Assembly: GCA_037039925.1 (NCBI GenBank)
Contig: JAXRKP010000803.1
Span: 142,501 to 206,500 of the forward strand
Direction of reading: 5' to 3'
DNA from: Doris montereyensis
Lineage: Eukaryota > Mollusca > Gastropoda > Nudibranchia > Dorididae
DNA length: 64,000 bases
Of the stretch, positions 1 through 10,037 are shown piece after piece (position 1 is the first letter of the stretch; each line of letters opens with the position of its first letter). The notes under the pieces were generated by a model. That model was not told where the DNA came from, searched no databases, and saw only the letters and a list, made by a program, of their open reading frames with translations. The translations under genes were made by a program, and so were the position numbers.

Positions 1-80
1 GTTGTTACAACTAACGAAATAAAAAACAACACAAAATCCAAACGATTGTCTTCAACTTTTTCTGTTAGCTGACCGCTACA
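1..80 (+). repeat. 5' LTR, 3' portion only
   Basis: These 80 bases match the end of the 3' LTR at 4022-4103 and end in ...GCTACA immediately before the primer binding site. I count two substitutions and one 2-base length difference in a T run against the 3' copy. By alignment about 110 bases of this LTR lie upstream of the window. Confidence 0.9.
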
Positions 81-81
81 T

Positions 82-95
82 TGGTGGCCCCGACA
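82..95 (+). promoter_or_regulatory. Primer binding site, tRNA-Trp type
   Basis: TGGTGGCCCCGAC directly follows the LTR end. The animal tRNA-Trp 3' end with CCA predicts TGGTGACCCCGAC, so there is one mismatch in 13. This is where minus-strand DNA synthesis of the retrotransposon would start. Position and sequence agree with CsRN1-like gypsy elements (family knowledge). Confidence 0.75.
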
Positions 96-109
96 GATAA
101 GACGTATTT

Positions 110-815
110 TCACCTCTTTATTATTCTACATCAATATGGAATTAGCGATTGTGGACGTAAAAGTGCAGCTTTCTGGTCGTCAAGCCCCGAGGCACAGTTT
201 GCCCTGCGCGGCATAATGGCGGACGAAACCAAATATTATCATGTGGTTGCAGCATCAGGATACAGACACCGCGAACCGTGCACTGTTAATCCTGACCGCC
301 CCTCCGTCAGTCAACAAGTACGACACTATGAAGCAATTCTTGTTGTCAGCCTAACAAATGATTCAAGAGGAGCGAGCTCACGCTCTTTTCAATTTACATG
401 GATTGGGCGACAACAAACCTCGGTGCTGATCGACAAGATGCTCGCTCTTCTGGGAAACCACGAGCCGTATTTCCTATTTCAACACATCTTTATACAGCAG
501 CTCCTCGACTACATACCCGCACCCCTCGCAAATTCTGCTTCCAAATAAAATCCAAGACTCCTTGTTCAAGAGGCGGATCGACTCTTTGTCTCTATGTCAA
601 CACATTTTGACAGTGTGCATCAAGTCAAAGATAGACACACCAGGAAAGCCCCAACAGAACCCCGGCCTACGCTTTGCTGGTATTATCGTAAATATGGAAA
701 AGATGCAAAGAAATGTCTACCCCCTTGTCACAAATGTAGCCACAAAAAGTAGGGAAACGATCGACAGGGTCAACAATAAACGCCACATGCGTTGGCCCTG
801 GCAACAAACAACTTT
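110..815 (+). pseudogene. Gypsy gag remnant with degenerate zinc knuckle
   Basis: Pieces of a gag-like polypeptide can be followed across frames, including a segment near 180-250 (motif EAQFALRGI) and a segment near 395-530 (motif ALLGNHEP...LFQHIF). A nucleocapsid-like knuckle spans about 675-735, starting CWYY at 675 and with a second cysteine at 714. The usual histidine of the CsRN1-type CCHC knuckle appears as tyrosine. At least two frame changes separate the pieces, so no continuous gag is encoded. It would have formed the retrotransposon particle. Assignment rests on position upstream of protease and on motif resemblance. Confidence 0.65.
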
Positions 816-817
816 TT

Positions 818-1096
818 GTGACAGATGGACGATCAGGCTCTCAGTTTCTTGTTGACACCGGTGCACAGGTCTCCGTCATCCCAGCAACCTGGCTTGACAA
901 ACGCAATAGCCCTTCTCACCCACCTCTGCAAGCAGCAAACGGGACAAATATCCAAACCTATGGCTCGCGTAACGTGTCATTGGATATCAACAACCGTCTG
1001 TACCAAGCACGTTTAATCATCGCAGACGTCAAACACCCTCTCCTTGGCGCCAATTTTTTACGTGCTCACAACCTGCTGGTGGATCTCCGTCGTTGA
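818..1096 (+). pseudogene. Gypsy retropepsin-like aspartic protease domain
   Basis: An open stretch of 92 codons carries the retropepsin signature DTGAQVSVIPA (catalytic Asp codon at 854-856) and a downstream hydrophobic LLGANFL segment, the second conserved element of the fold. It ends at a TGA before the RT frame opens, so the pol polyprotein is interrupted here. The function in an intact element is cleavage of Gag-Pol. Confidence in the domain is high because motif and position agree. The ATG used as start is arbitrary, since protease is normally translated as part of pol. Confidence 0.8.
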
Positions 1097-1168
1097 CGTC
1101 TTATTGATGCCGACTTTTATGTTTCATCACCGTGTTCAGTCGGAACGATTGAAACACAACAACTAGCC

Positions 1169-1900
1169 ATGATTGAAGCTACGTCCAACCCATTTAGGAG
1201 AATTCTGAACGACTTTCCAGAAATCCTACAACCAACATTCTCCACGGAAGAAGTCAAACATGGGAAACGTGACCATATTCCCACCACCACGGGCCCTCCT
1301 GTGTTTACACGAACTCGACGACTCATCACGCCGGAGAAACTGCTCATTGCCAAAAATGAATTCGGCGAAATGGAAAAGATGGGCATTGCTCGGAAATGTT
1401 ACACATGTTCACCGTTACACATGATGCCCAAGTCGAAAGGCAATTGGCGCCCAGGTGGAGACTATCGTCGCCTCAATGAGAAGACAACCCCAGATCGCTA
1501 CCCAATCCCTCACATACATGATATCACTGCCGAATTGGCAGGGAAAAATATTTTTTCAAAGATAGATCTTGTTCGAGAGTACCACCAAATCCCCGTCCAC
1601 CCTGACGATGTGCCCAACACTACAGTCATAACTCCCTTTGGCCTGTTCGAGCTCCTAAGAATGCCATTTGAGTTAAATGACTCAGCCCAAGCGCTCCAAC
1701 GTGTGATGGACACACTCTTCCAGGACATTAACTGCACATTCGTTTATTTGGACGATATCCTTGTGGCCAGCCTAAACGAGAAAGAGCACAAACTTCATCT
1801 CAGAGAAGTTTTTCAACGACTCAGCAATTTCGGCCTGGTTATACGCCTGGAGAAATGTGTCTTTGGCGTGACTACAATACATTTCTTGGGCATCAATTGA
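1169..1900 (+). pseudogene. Gypsy reverse transcriptase domain
   Basis: A 243-codon open stretch contains the RT core in order: LVREYHQIPVH region (palm motif A with the KIDL Asp), TPFGLFELLRMPF (motif B region) and the catalytic YLDDILVAS box at 1745-1771, followed by a FLGI motif. The motif B region reads MPFELNDSAQ where gypsy RTs usually have a glycine in place of the first glutamate, a change likely to impair function. The frame stops at 1898-1900 in the middle of the conserved FLG element, and homology continues in another frame downstream, indicating a frameshift. Confidence 0.92.
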
Positions 1901-2460
1901 CAAAATTTGGAACAATCCCGCATCCAGATAAGGTAGATGCAATAACACATTTTCCCAAACCAATAACTGGAAGGGCCTGCAAGACTTTCTAGGGATGATA
2001 AATTATTATCACCACTTCATCCCACACGCTGCACAATTATTGCATCCCCTTTAACAATCAATGAAGACCCTGAAACAAAACCAGAAACTCATTTGGACAC
2101 GGGAGATAACCACGGCTTTTGACGAGAGCAAAACAACGCTTTCCCAAATTGCCATCTTAGCACACCCCGAGGTAGAAGCACCCATTGCCCTGTCAACCGA
2201 TGCGTCCGACCTGGCCGTGGGAGCAGCAAATGGCAACCGTTAGGTTTTTTCAGCCGCCAACTACGACCACCGGAACAGAAATACAGTACATATGACAGAG
2301 AACTCCTCGTTTTGTACTTAGCCATCAGACACTTTCGTTTCCTTTTGGAAGGCAGAAAGTTTACGACTTGCACCGACCACAAACCGGTCGCTGACGCAAT
2401 GGCAAAGACGACTGATCCCTGGACCCCCGGCAACGTCAACTAGCGTTTATTTCCGAAATC
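1880..2460 (+). pseudogene. Gypsy RT connection and RNase H domain, frameshifted
   Basis: After the RT stop, homology resumes in a second frame (connection segment with LGMINYYHHFIPH near 1990-2035), then in a third frame at 2061-2240 with the RNase H start STDASDLAVGA near 2196. It shifts again to a frame containing FFSRQLRPPEQKYSTYDREL near 2247-2310 and TCTDHKP near 2370. RNase H would remove the RNA strand during reverse transcription. At least three frame changes are visible. Confidence 0.8.
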
Positions 2461-2639
2461 ACCACGGACATTTCCCATATCTCCGGAAAGTCTAACACGG
2501 TAGCTGACTGTCTGTCTAGAGTTGGGATCAGCAATGTGACCCTTGGCATAGATTACACAGCTATGGTAAAAGTCCAACTGAGTGAGGAAGATACAACTCC
2601 CTACCACATTGCTTACCCAAGCCTCCAAATAATCCCTAT

Positions 2640-3480
2640 GCCGATCGTAGTTGGAGGACCTATACTATAGTGCGACACATCGACAGGAAAGGCCCGCCCG
2701 ATCGTTCCCGAAAATTTCAAAAGATTTTTTTCTCGAAATTATCCATAATCTATCCCACCTCGGACGAAACACAACCAGAAAATTAGAACCCGACATGATC
2801 GTTTGGCCTAACATGAGACGACAAATAAACAAATGGACCAGCGAGTGTTTATCTTGCCAGCGATCAAAAGTCCAGACACACATCAAAGCACCACTTGCTC
2901 CAGTTGAGGTTCCTGCCAAACGTTTCAGTCATATCCATGTGGATTTGGTCGGCCCATTACCACCATCAGATGGATACATTCACTCTTTCTCCCTCATCTA
3001 TCCGATCGGACCACCCGTTGGTCGGAAATTATACCATTAAGGAGCACGACTGCAAAAGACTGCGCAAAGACCCCATCCATGGCTGGATCTCCAGGTTTAG
3101 AACACATTTGGATATCACATCCGACCGCGGACCACAGTTCACTTCGTCTCTCTGGACAGAAGTATCGCTCCATCTCGGCACCCGCATCCATAGAACCACA
3201 GCGTACCATCCACAATCTAATGGGATGGTGGAAAGGTTCCACCGATCATTGAAAACATCCCTTAAAGCTCGCCTCACAAATCACAAACTGGCTAGACAAA
3301 CTGCCGTGGGTTTTACCAGGCCTCAGAACAGCGCCTAAAGAGGACATCGGAATATCCGTCGCAGAGCTCGTATACGGAGAACCACTTACAATTCCAGGCG
3401 AATTCGTCACTGAAAACACCTCTTCGTGGTCAGCGGATGCATTTCTAAAACAAGCGAGAATAGTTGATAGAACTCAGAGC
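2640..3480 (+). pseudogene. Gypsy integrase zinc-binding and catalytic core, frameshifted
   Basis: At 2651-3040 an HHCC zinc domain is visible (HNLSHLG... then CLSCQRSK) followed by the first catalytic Asp in HVDLVGPLP near 2935-2960. The frame shifts near 2990-3040 and the core resumes at about 3105-3300 with SDRGPQF (second Asp) and NGMVERFHRSL (Glu), completing the D,D(35)E triad. Further homology (WVLPGLRTAPKEDIG and LVYGEPL, 3305-3400) lies in another frame. Integrase would insert the cDNA. All three catalytic residues are present but in different frames. Confidence 0.85.
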
Positions 3481-3900
3481 TTCTAACAGTCACTCAGCAT
3501 CTCGACATGGCAAACAAACCTCTGTCGTGCCAGGCTGTCTAACCAAGGCCGGCTACGTGTTTATTCGGAACGACGCCTACCGTAGGCCACTCGATCGTCC
3601 TTACATAGGACCATTTCAGGCCATCGAGAAATCTTCAAAGACGTTCCTCGTAAACGTGGGAGGACGACATGAACACATATCGATAGATCGCCTCAAGCCT
3701 GCTCATGAGGACCAAACGGAACCAGTGCACGTTTCCGATCCCCATAGCCACCAGCAAGGTCGACCACGAAATCAACCTAGTGACAAGGCCCATGAATCCA
3801 CCCACAGCCCAAACCAACCAGCGCTCCCTGTGACAACGACGCCTGCTGGACGTTGCACGAGATCCCAAAGACCTACAAGACAGTGTATGCCTGTGCTGGG
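3480..3900 (+). pseudogene. Integrase C-terminal GPY/F-like tail
   Basis: Within an open stretch starting at 3464, the segment VFIRNDAYRRPLDRPYIGPF (about 3558-3620) followed by a SIDRLKPAH motif near 3680-3705 matches the GPY/F module at the C-terminus of gypsy integrases. A proline- and histidine-rich hydrophilic tail follows. The frame runs on through the polypurine tract and into the LTR with no stop until 4204, so the natural stop has been lost or lies in another frame. Confidence 0.75.
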
Positions 3901-3912
3901 GGGGGGGAGATA
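3898..3912 (+). promoter_or_regulatory. Polypurine tract
   Basis: Ten G residues (3898-3907) followed by AGATA lie directly before the TG that opens the 3' LTR at 3913. This is the expected site of plus-strand priming in an LTR retrotransposon. Confidence 0.75.
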
Positions 3913-4103
3913 TGTGGCAATCATCGCACTGCATCACACTAATGATGAACTCTTTTATGTTGTGTCTTGTGACGTCCTTAAATGTTGTGCTCTTTTTCTC
4001 ACTGACTTAAAAAAAAACCCGGTTGTTACAACTAACGAAATAAAAAACAAAACAAAATCCAAACGATTGTCTTCAACTTTTTTTCTGTTAGCTAACCGCT
4101 ACA
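3913..4103 (+). repeat. 3' LTR, 191 bp
   Basis: It begins TGTGGCAATCATCG after the polypurine tract and ends GCTACA at 4103, with the canonical TG...CA ends. Its last 82 bases match the 5' LTR fragment at 1-80. The start is inferred from the polypurine tract and the TG, because the left LTR start lies outside the window. Confidence 0.8.
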
Positions 4104-4482
4104 ATAGAAATAGATGTTACATATCGAGTATTATAGACTTTAGACATATGACACGGCGATATATTTCTATCGATCTAATGGATCTAGATCTATACTCTAC
4201 CTAAGGGTCTAGATCTAGATCTACACAGAGATGGATAGACCTCGATCTATAAAGATGTGAGTTTTTCGCTTTACATCTAAATTCGAAAACTAGATTCTAG
4301 CTCTAAAACGTTTGGTAGATTTAAGATCTATATAGATCTAACTTTAAAATTTTAGATATATTTTAGATCTAAAAACAAGATCTATTGAGACTGCTAGATA
4401 ACGAGATATGTGCAAAGTGTAGACTTGAGATGTTATCTATTTCTTGATGATTTGGCGCATTATGCCAAGAAAGCAGCCCAAA
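4104..4482. other. AT-rich stretch crowded with TAGATCT motifs
   Basis: No gene is visible. The sequence from about 4130 to 4390 is dense in the overlapping palindromes AGATCT and TCTAGA (for example TCTAGATCTAGATCTA near 4209). It looks like a decayed short repeat based on TAGATC units. Confidence 0.5.
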
Positions 4483-5184
4483 GAAGCTTGATGTCATTAT
4501 CTTGGTTTGATCAAGAAAGTTTGATGTCATTATCTTGGTTTGATCAAGAAAGTTTGATGTCATTATCTTTGTTTGATCAAGAAAGTTTGATGTCATTATC
4601 TTAGTTTGATCAAGAAAGTTTTGATCTTGGTTTGATCAAGAAATTATCTTGGTTTGATCAAGAAAGTTTGATGTCATTATCTTGGTTTGATCAAGAAAGT
4701 TTGATCAAGAAAGTTTCGATTATTCTTGGTTTGATCAAGAAAGTTTGATGTCATTATCTTGGTTTGATCAAGAAAGTTTGATGTCATTATCTTGGTTTGA
4801 TCAAGAAAGTTTGATGTCATTATCTTGGTTTGATCAAGAAAGTTTGATGTCATTATCTTGGTTTGATTAAGAAAGTTCGATGTCATTATCTTGGTTTGAT
4901 CAAGAAAGTTTGATGTCATTATCTTGGTTTGATCAAGAAAGTTTGATGTCATTATCTTGGTTTGATTAAGAAAGTTCGATGTCATTATCTTGGTTTGATT
5001 AAGAAAAGTCTTGGTTTGATCGATGTCATTAAGAAATCGATGTTTATCTTGGTTTGATTAAGAAAGTCCGATGTCATAATCTTTATTTGATTAAGAAAGT
5101 TCGATGTCATTATCTTGGTTTGATTAAGAAAGTCCGATGTCATAATCTTTATTTGATTAAGAAAGTTCGATGTCATTATCTTGG
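4483..5184. repeat. 33-bp minisatellite
   Basis: About 20 tandem units with core CTTGGTTTGATCAAGAAAG followed by TTTGATGTCATTAT. The period is 33 bp with some truncated units around 4615-4735 and 4995-5050. Because 33 is a multiple of three, both strands stay open and encode an 11-residue repeat (MTSNFLDQTKI on the minus strand). There is no sign that this is a gene. Later units carry GATTAAG in place of GATCAAG, so two monomer variants are segregated left and right. Confidence 0.9.
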
Positions 5185-5448
5185 TGTAAATTGTTGCCAT
5201 GCAATTTACACCCGCCCAACCATCAAATGGGTCTAATAAAAGATTAATTTTGAAATTTCTACTGATAAACAGATTGGTGTTATCCTTTCAGAGTGACAAT
5301 TCGTTACAAAACGCGACAGATGTATACACCAATGATTGTATAAAAAAAAAACCAAAACAAATCGCGACACGTCCATTCTTAGGCAATTAGAACTCGTGAC
5401 ATGTTGACCAACAACGCCCCCCCCCCCACCTAGCTGTGCGAACGTTTT
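5185..5448. other. Unassigned spacer between two minisatellites
   Basis: Non-repetitive DNA with one C-run (about 5415-5426) and an A-run (5340-5350). No coding signal was recognised. Confidence 0.4.
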
Positions 5449-7428
5449 TCGATGGCAGATATCATCCATGGCAACGTGTTTGATGATAGACGTAATCCGT
5501 GGCAACATGTTTGATGACAGACATTATACGTGGCAACGTGTTTGATGGCAGACATCATCCGTGGCAACGTGTTTGATGGCAGACATCATCCGTGGCAACG
5601 TGTTTGATGGCAGATATCATCCATGGCAACGTGTTTCATGACAGATGTAATCCGTGACAACATGTTTGATGACAGAGATCATCAATGGCAACGTGTTTGA
5701 TGGCAGACATCATCCGTTGCAACGTGTTTAATGGCAGACATCATCCGTGGCAACGTGTTTGATGGCAGACATCATCTGTGGCAACGTGTTTGATGGCAGA
5801 CGTCATCCGTGGCAACGTGTTTGATGACAGATATCATCCGTGGCAACGGTTCGATGGCATACATCATCTGTGGCAACGTGTTTGATGGCAAACATCATCC
5901 GTGGCAACGTGTTTGATGGCAGACATCATCCGTGGCAACGTGTTTGATGGCAGATATCATCCGTGGCAACGTGTTTGATGGCAGATATCATCCGTGGCAA
6001 CGTGTTTGATGGCAGACATCATCCGTGGCAACGTGTTTGATGGCAGACATCATCCGTGGCAACGTGTTTGATGGCAGATATCATCCGTGGCAACGTGTTT
6101 GATGGCAGACATCATCCGTGGCAACGTGTTTGATGGCAGACATCATCCGTGGCAAATGTGTTTGATGGCAGATATCATCCGTGGCAACGTGTTTGATGGC
6201 AGACATCATCCGTGGCAACGTGTTTGATGGCAGACATCATCCGTGGCAACGTGTTTGATGGCAGACATCATCCGTGGCAACGTGTTTGATGGCAGACGTC
6301 ATCCGTGGCAACGTGTTTGATGACAGATATTATCCGTGGCAACGTGTTCGATGGCAGACATCATCTGTGGCAACGTGTTTGATGACAAACATCATCCGTG
6401 GCAACGTGTTTGATGGCAGACATCATCCGTGGCAACGTGTTTGATGGCAGACATCATCCGTGGCAACATGTTTGATGACAGATATCATCCGTGGCAACGT
6501 GTTTGATGGCAGACATCATCCGTGGCAACGTGTTTGATGGCAGACATCATCTGTGGCAACGTGTTTGATGGCAGACACCATCCGTGGCAACGTGTTTGAT
6601 GGCAGATATCATCCGTGGCAACGTGTTTGATGGCAGACATCATCCGTGGCAACGTGTTTGATGGCAAACATCATCCGTGGCAACGTGTTTGATGGCAGAC
6701 ATCATCCGTGGCAACGTGTTTGATGGCAGATATCATCCGTGGCAACGTGTTTGATGGCAGACATCATCCGTGGCAACGTGTTTGATGGCAGACATCATCC
6801 GTGGCAACGTGTTTGATGGCAGACATCATCCGTGGCAACGTGTTTGATGGCAGACGTCATCCGTGGCAACGTGTTTGATGACAGATATTATCCGTGGCAA
6901 CGTGTTCGATGGCAGACATCATCTGTGGCAACGTGTTTGATGACAAACATCATCCGTGGCAACGTGTTTGATGGCAGACATCATCCGTGGCAACGTGTTT
7001 GATGGCAGACATCATCCGTGGCAACATGTTTGATGACAGATATCATCCGTGGCAACGTGTTTGATGGCAGACATCATCCGTGGCAACGTGTTTGATGGCA
7101 GACATCATCTGTGGCAACGTGTTTGATGGCAGACATCATCCGTGGCAACGTGTTTGATGGCAGATAACATCCGTGGCAACGTGTTTGATGGCAGACATCA
7201 TCCGTGGCAACGTGTTTGATGGCAGACACCATCCGTGGCAACGTGTTTGATGGCAGACGTCATCCGTGGCAACGTGTTTGATGGCAGACGTCATCCGTGG
7301 CAACGTGTTTGATGGCAGACATCATCCGTGGCAACGTGTTTGATGGCAGACACCATCCGTGGCAACGTGTTTGATGGCAGACACCATCCGTGGCAACGTG
7401 TTTGATGGCAGATGTCATCCGTGGCAAT
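5449..7428. repeat. 31-bp minisatellite, about 64 units
   Basis: Unit: GTTTGATGGCAGACATCATC followed by CGTGGCAACGT, period 31 bp, nearly gapless over 1.98 kb. Single-base length changes occur near 5849 (one base short) and near 6153 (one base long). Variant units (GATGACAGATATTATCC, GTTCGATGG, CATCTGTGG, GACAAACATC) occur in a fixed order and mark longer duplications. The short open frames across it come from the repeat and are not genes. Confidence 0.95.
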
Positions 7429-9766
7429 GTCTCTCAATGGCAAACATCACCCGTGGTTGTTTTTAACATTCGAAATCATTTTTACAGTTTTTTCCTCTGT
7501 TTTTTTTATATCACCGAATAAACCATGGCTGTGTTTGATGACTAATTCGATGTTGTTTGTTTGCTGTTTTCTGTTGGGCTTTTCTTTGATATTTCTGGAT
7601 ATATCGTATTTTGTGCAGAACACCGATGATGGATAATATTTGTTGAATTTGGGGAGGGGTCGGGGTCGGGGAGGAGGGGATGAATTGAAAGCTTTAATTC
7701 TGACATATGTGCACACTATATGTCTGATTTAAGTCGTTATTACTGAAAGAATTCCTCTGTGTCCGTGATATATTAAGAAAGCAGTTGTTGATCTGACAAA
7801 TCAAGAACATGAGTAAAACAATTTTGATATGTATTTTCTTTGTTTCATGGATTGGCGAGTTTGGGACCAAAATGTTGACTTTCTGTTCTTTGCATATTCG
7901 GGTAGAACAATCATTTATCTACAAGCTTATGGAAAACGAAATGTCCATATGACGTATATTTTGTTTTTTTTACAAAATATTTTGTAGGCCAAGGTAGGTT
8001 GATGTAAATTACCTTTACACTGACGGAGGAAATCGGCACCGAAAACCTCTCTAGCAGCAGCTAATCACCAATGTGGCAACACAGTTTTGTTACTTGGCTT
8101 TCGGGAACACCTCACGTCGATCGCTCGAGCGCTTTGTAAGAGGTGGAGGCCAGCGTCGCGCGTATGTAAACACGCGCACAAGTATAGGAATAGAGGAAAA
8201 AACAAAAACAAATTTGTAATTTTGACAGCTGTTTTCACAACAATGCACATCTAAACCTAGCTTCACAATCCTCTTTACATTAATAACAATTCCATAGGCT
8301 GTCGAAAGAGTAAGGGGGCTGCTCCAGGAAGGGCAACCCGTCTAAAGCGTTTACTTTATGTTATTTTCTTTTCATTTCTTTACTTGCATTTTTCTCGAAA
8401 GGTTGTTTTTTTCACTAAAATTCTATATCTTCCGTCATTTACAGACCGATTTGTATAATATTTCGCACACACGTTCTTCTCGTCAATGTTAATAGAATGA
8501 TGTCGGTTTAAAAAAAATATCTTGTTAATATTTTGAGAAAATATATATTTTCAAAAATAAAAATGACGCTTTTGCGTATAAACGATATATGCCCTTTTCA
8601 AAAATTCATAAAAAAAACATCCAAAATATAAAAAAAAAACACCCGACGTCACCCTTTAGATATTGAGTGAAAAAACGATCTGCAGAGGTTTTGAGTTATT
8701 TTAGTCATTACTAAGAGAGGAGATAGATTTAGAAAACTGGGTCATAATCCAAGATGACGCCTTTTCTATAGCACCCAAGGACGCTACGAACTTTTCAATG
8801 ATATAGGATGACTATGTTTTGACAGTTACTTATATAGATACTGAAATCAAAAACCCTAGTTCAAAAGCAAAAAAAATGACTCCAGGAGGTACCCCCACAC
8901 GCCTTTTTAACCATGATAAAAAGAAAGGTTAAAGATAAAAATGGGCATATCAGAAATTCTAATAATGCTAAAGAAAAATTTTGGAACAACCCATAAAGTT
9001 AAATCAATTGTTTCTTGTACCATTTCTGACCTATCATAAAATTTTCATCAACATCTGTTAATACGTGTTGAATAATATTGTCAACAGACAGACGGACCGA
9101 TAGACGGATAGACAAACCAACGTGGCTAAAACATGATTCCTCCCTTTGTCGGAGGTAAAACATACTCTTGTTGCAGCCAGTCGATTAGTATTTGTTTTGA
9201 CACTGGAAGTATATATTTTAATAGAACTCCCAATGGATCGATCAAGCAGAACATAAACAAATCACCACTATTCAATGTGGGAAATCTAATGTATCTGGAT
9301 TACTATCACCACTACACTTAATCGTACACAAGACATTGTGTTCTCTACTGTTCTAGGAACCAATGAATAAGAATAAGAATAATCAGTATCCGAAGACACA
9401 CCATTGTGTGTAATGCGCAAAATAAACTAATTTATATAATACCTAAGGCTTCCTCCAATGATTGCACATTTAATATTACTATTACTATCAATAAGAACAC
9501 TGCCGGTTTATGGTTCTGCTCGCCCGATGGCACATTTCGATAAGTGGCCTGAAAATAAAGATAATTTGACCTCACCAGTAGTAGGCCTCGGACGTGTCTG
9601 GACCAGACACGCTCAAACCCTCCTCCCCAGCTACTTTAAATAAAAATATTTATCCATATCATGTAAGAGGGTGGTGCTATAGGCAATGAATCGTGCGTCG
9701 AGGATCGTGTTCATCGATTAGTAAATGTCGGTAATGTGGATCAATCATACTTTGCTAGAGGGGTAC
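7429..9766. other. Unassigned intergenic DNA with a possible short interspersed repeat
   Basis: No protein was recognised on either strand. The segment near 8880-9160 contains a CAGACAGACGGACCGATAG stretch (about 9087-9115) and two GGAGGTA-ending motifs (8884-8892 and about 9151-9157). This pattern resembles dispersed non-coding repeats of marine invertebrates (a weak impression). The 8500-8640 segment is rich in A runs. Confidence 0.35.
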
Positions 9767-10037
9767 TTTTTCTTTCTTTATCAGTTCCCATTCAACCTTT
9801 CGGTGTATGGGTTCAGTTTCGAGATGATCTTTCTCCAGATGCCTGTCCTGACATTTTCTTTTCCTTCCAAAAATGTTAATTTCTATGCTTCGATGCCTCT
9901 TTCATATCTTCTTCCCACTTTCTCCGATGTCTGCCTTTTAGTCTTTTAACCTTGGGCTTTAGCACTGTATACTGTACATGCCCAAACCATATCAATTGAT
10001 TTATTTTTATCTTAGATTTTATGCCATCTGCTTTGGT

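Larger units (their letters stand above)
1..4103 (+). mobile_element. Ty3/gypsy LTR retrotransposon, CsRN1-like, degraded
   Basis: Order seen on the plus strand: partial 5' LTR, tRNA-Trp-type primer binding site, gag remnants, aspartic protease, reverse transcriptase, RNase H, integrase, G-run polypurine tract and 3' LTR. Protease-RT-RNaseH-IN order is diagnostic of Ty3/gypsy (family knowledge). The gag spacing and the tRNA-Trp primer suggest the CsRN1-like lineage found in trematodes and molluscs (inference). The reading frames are broken in several places, so this copy should not be autonomous. The window starts inside the 5' LTR, so the target-site duplication cannot be checked. Confidence 0.9.

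Noticed and set aside
5449..7428. CRISPR-like array
   Set aside because: Units are contiguous with no unique spacers, and the setting is an animal genome with retrotransposons. It is an ordinary minisatellite.
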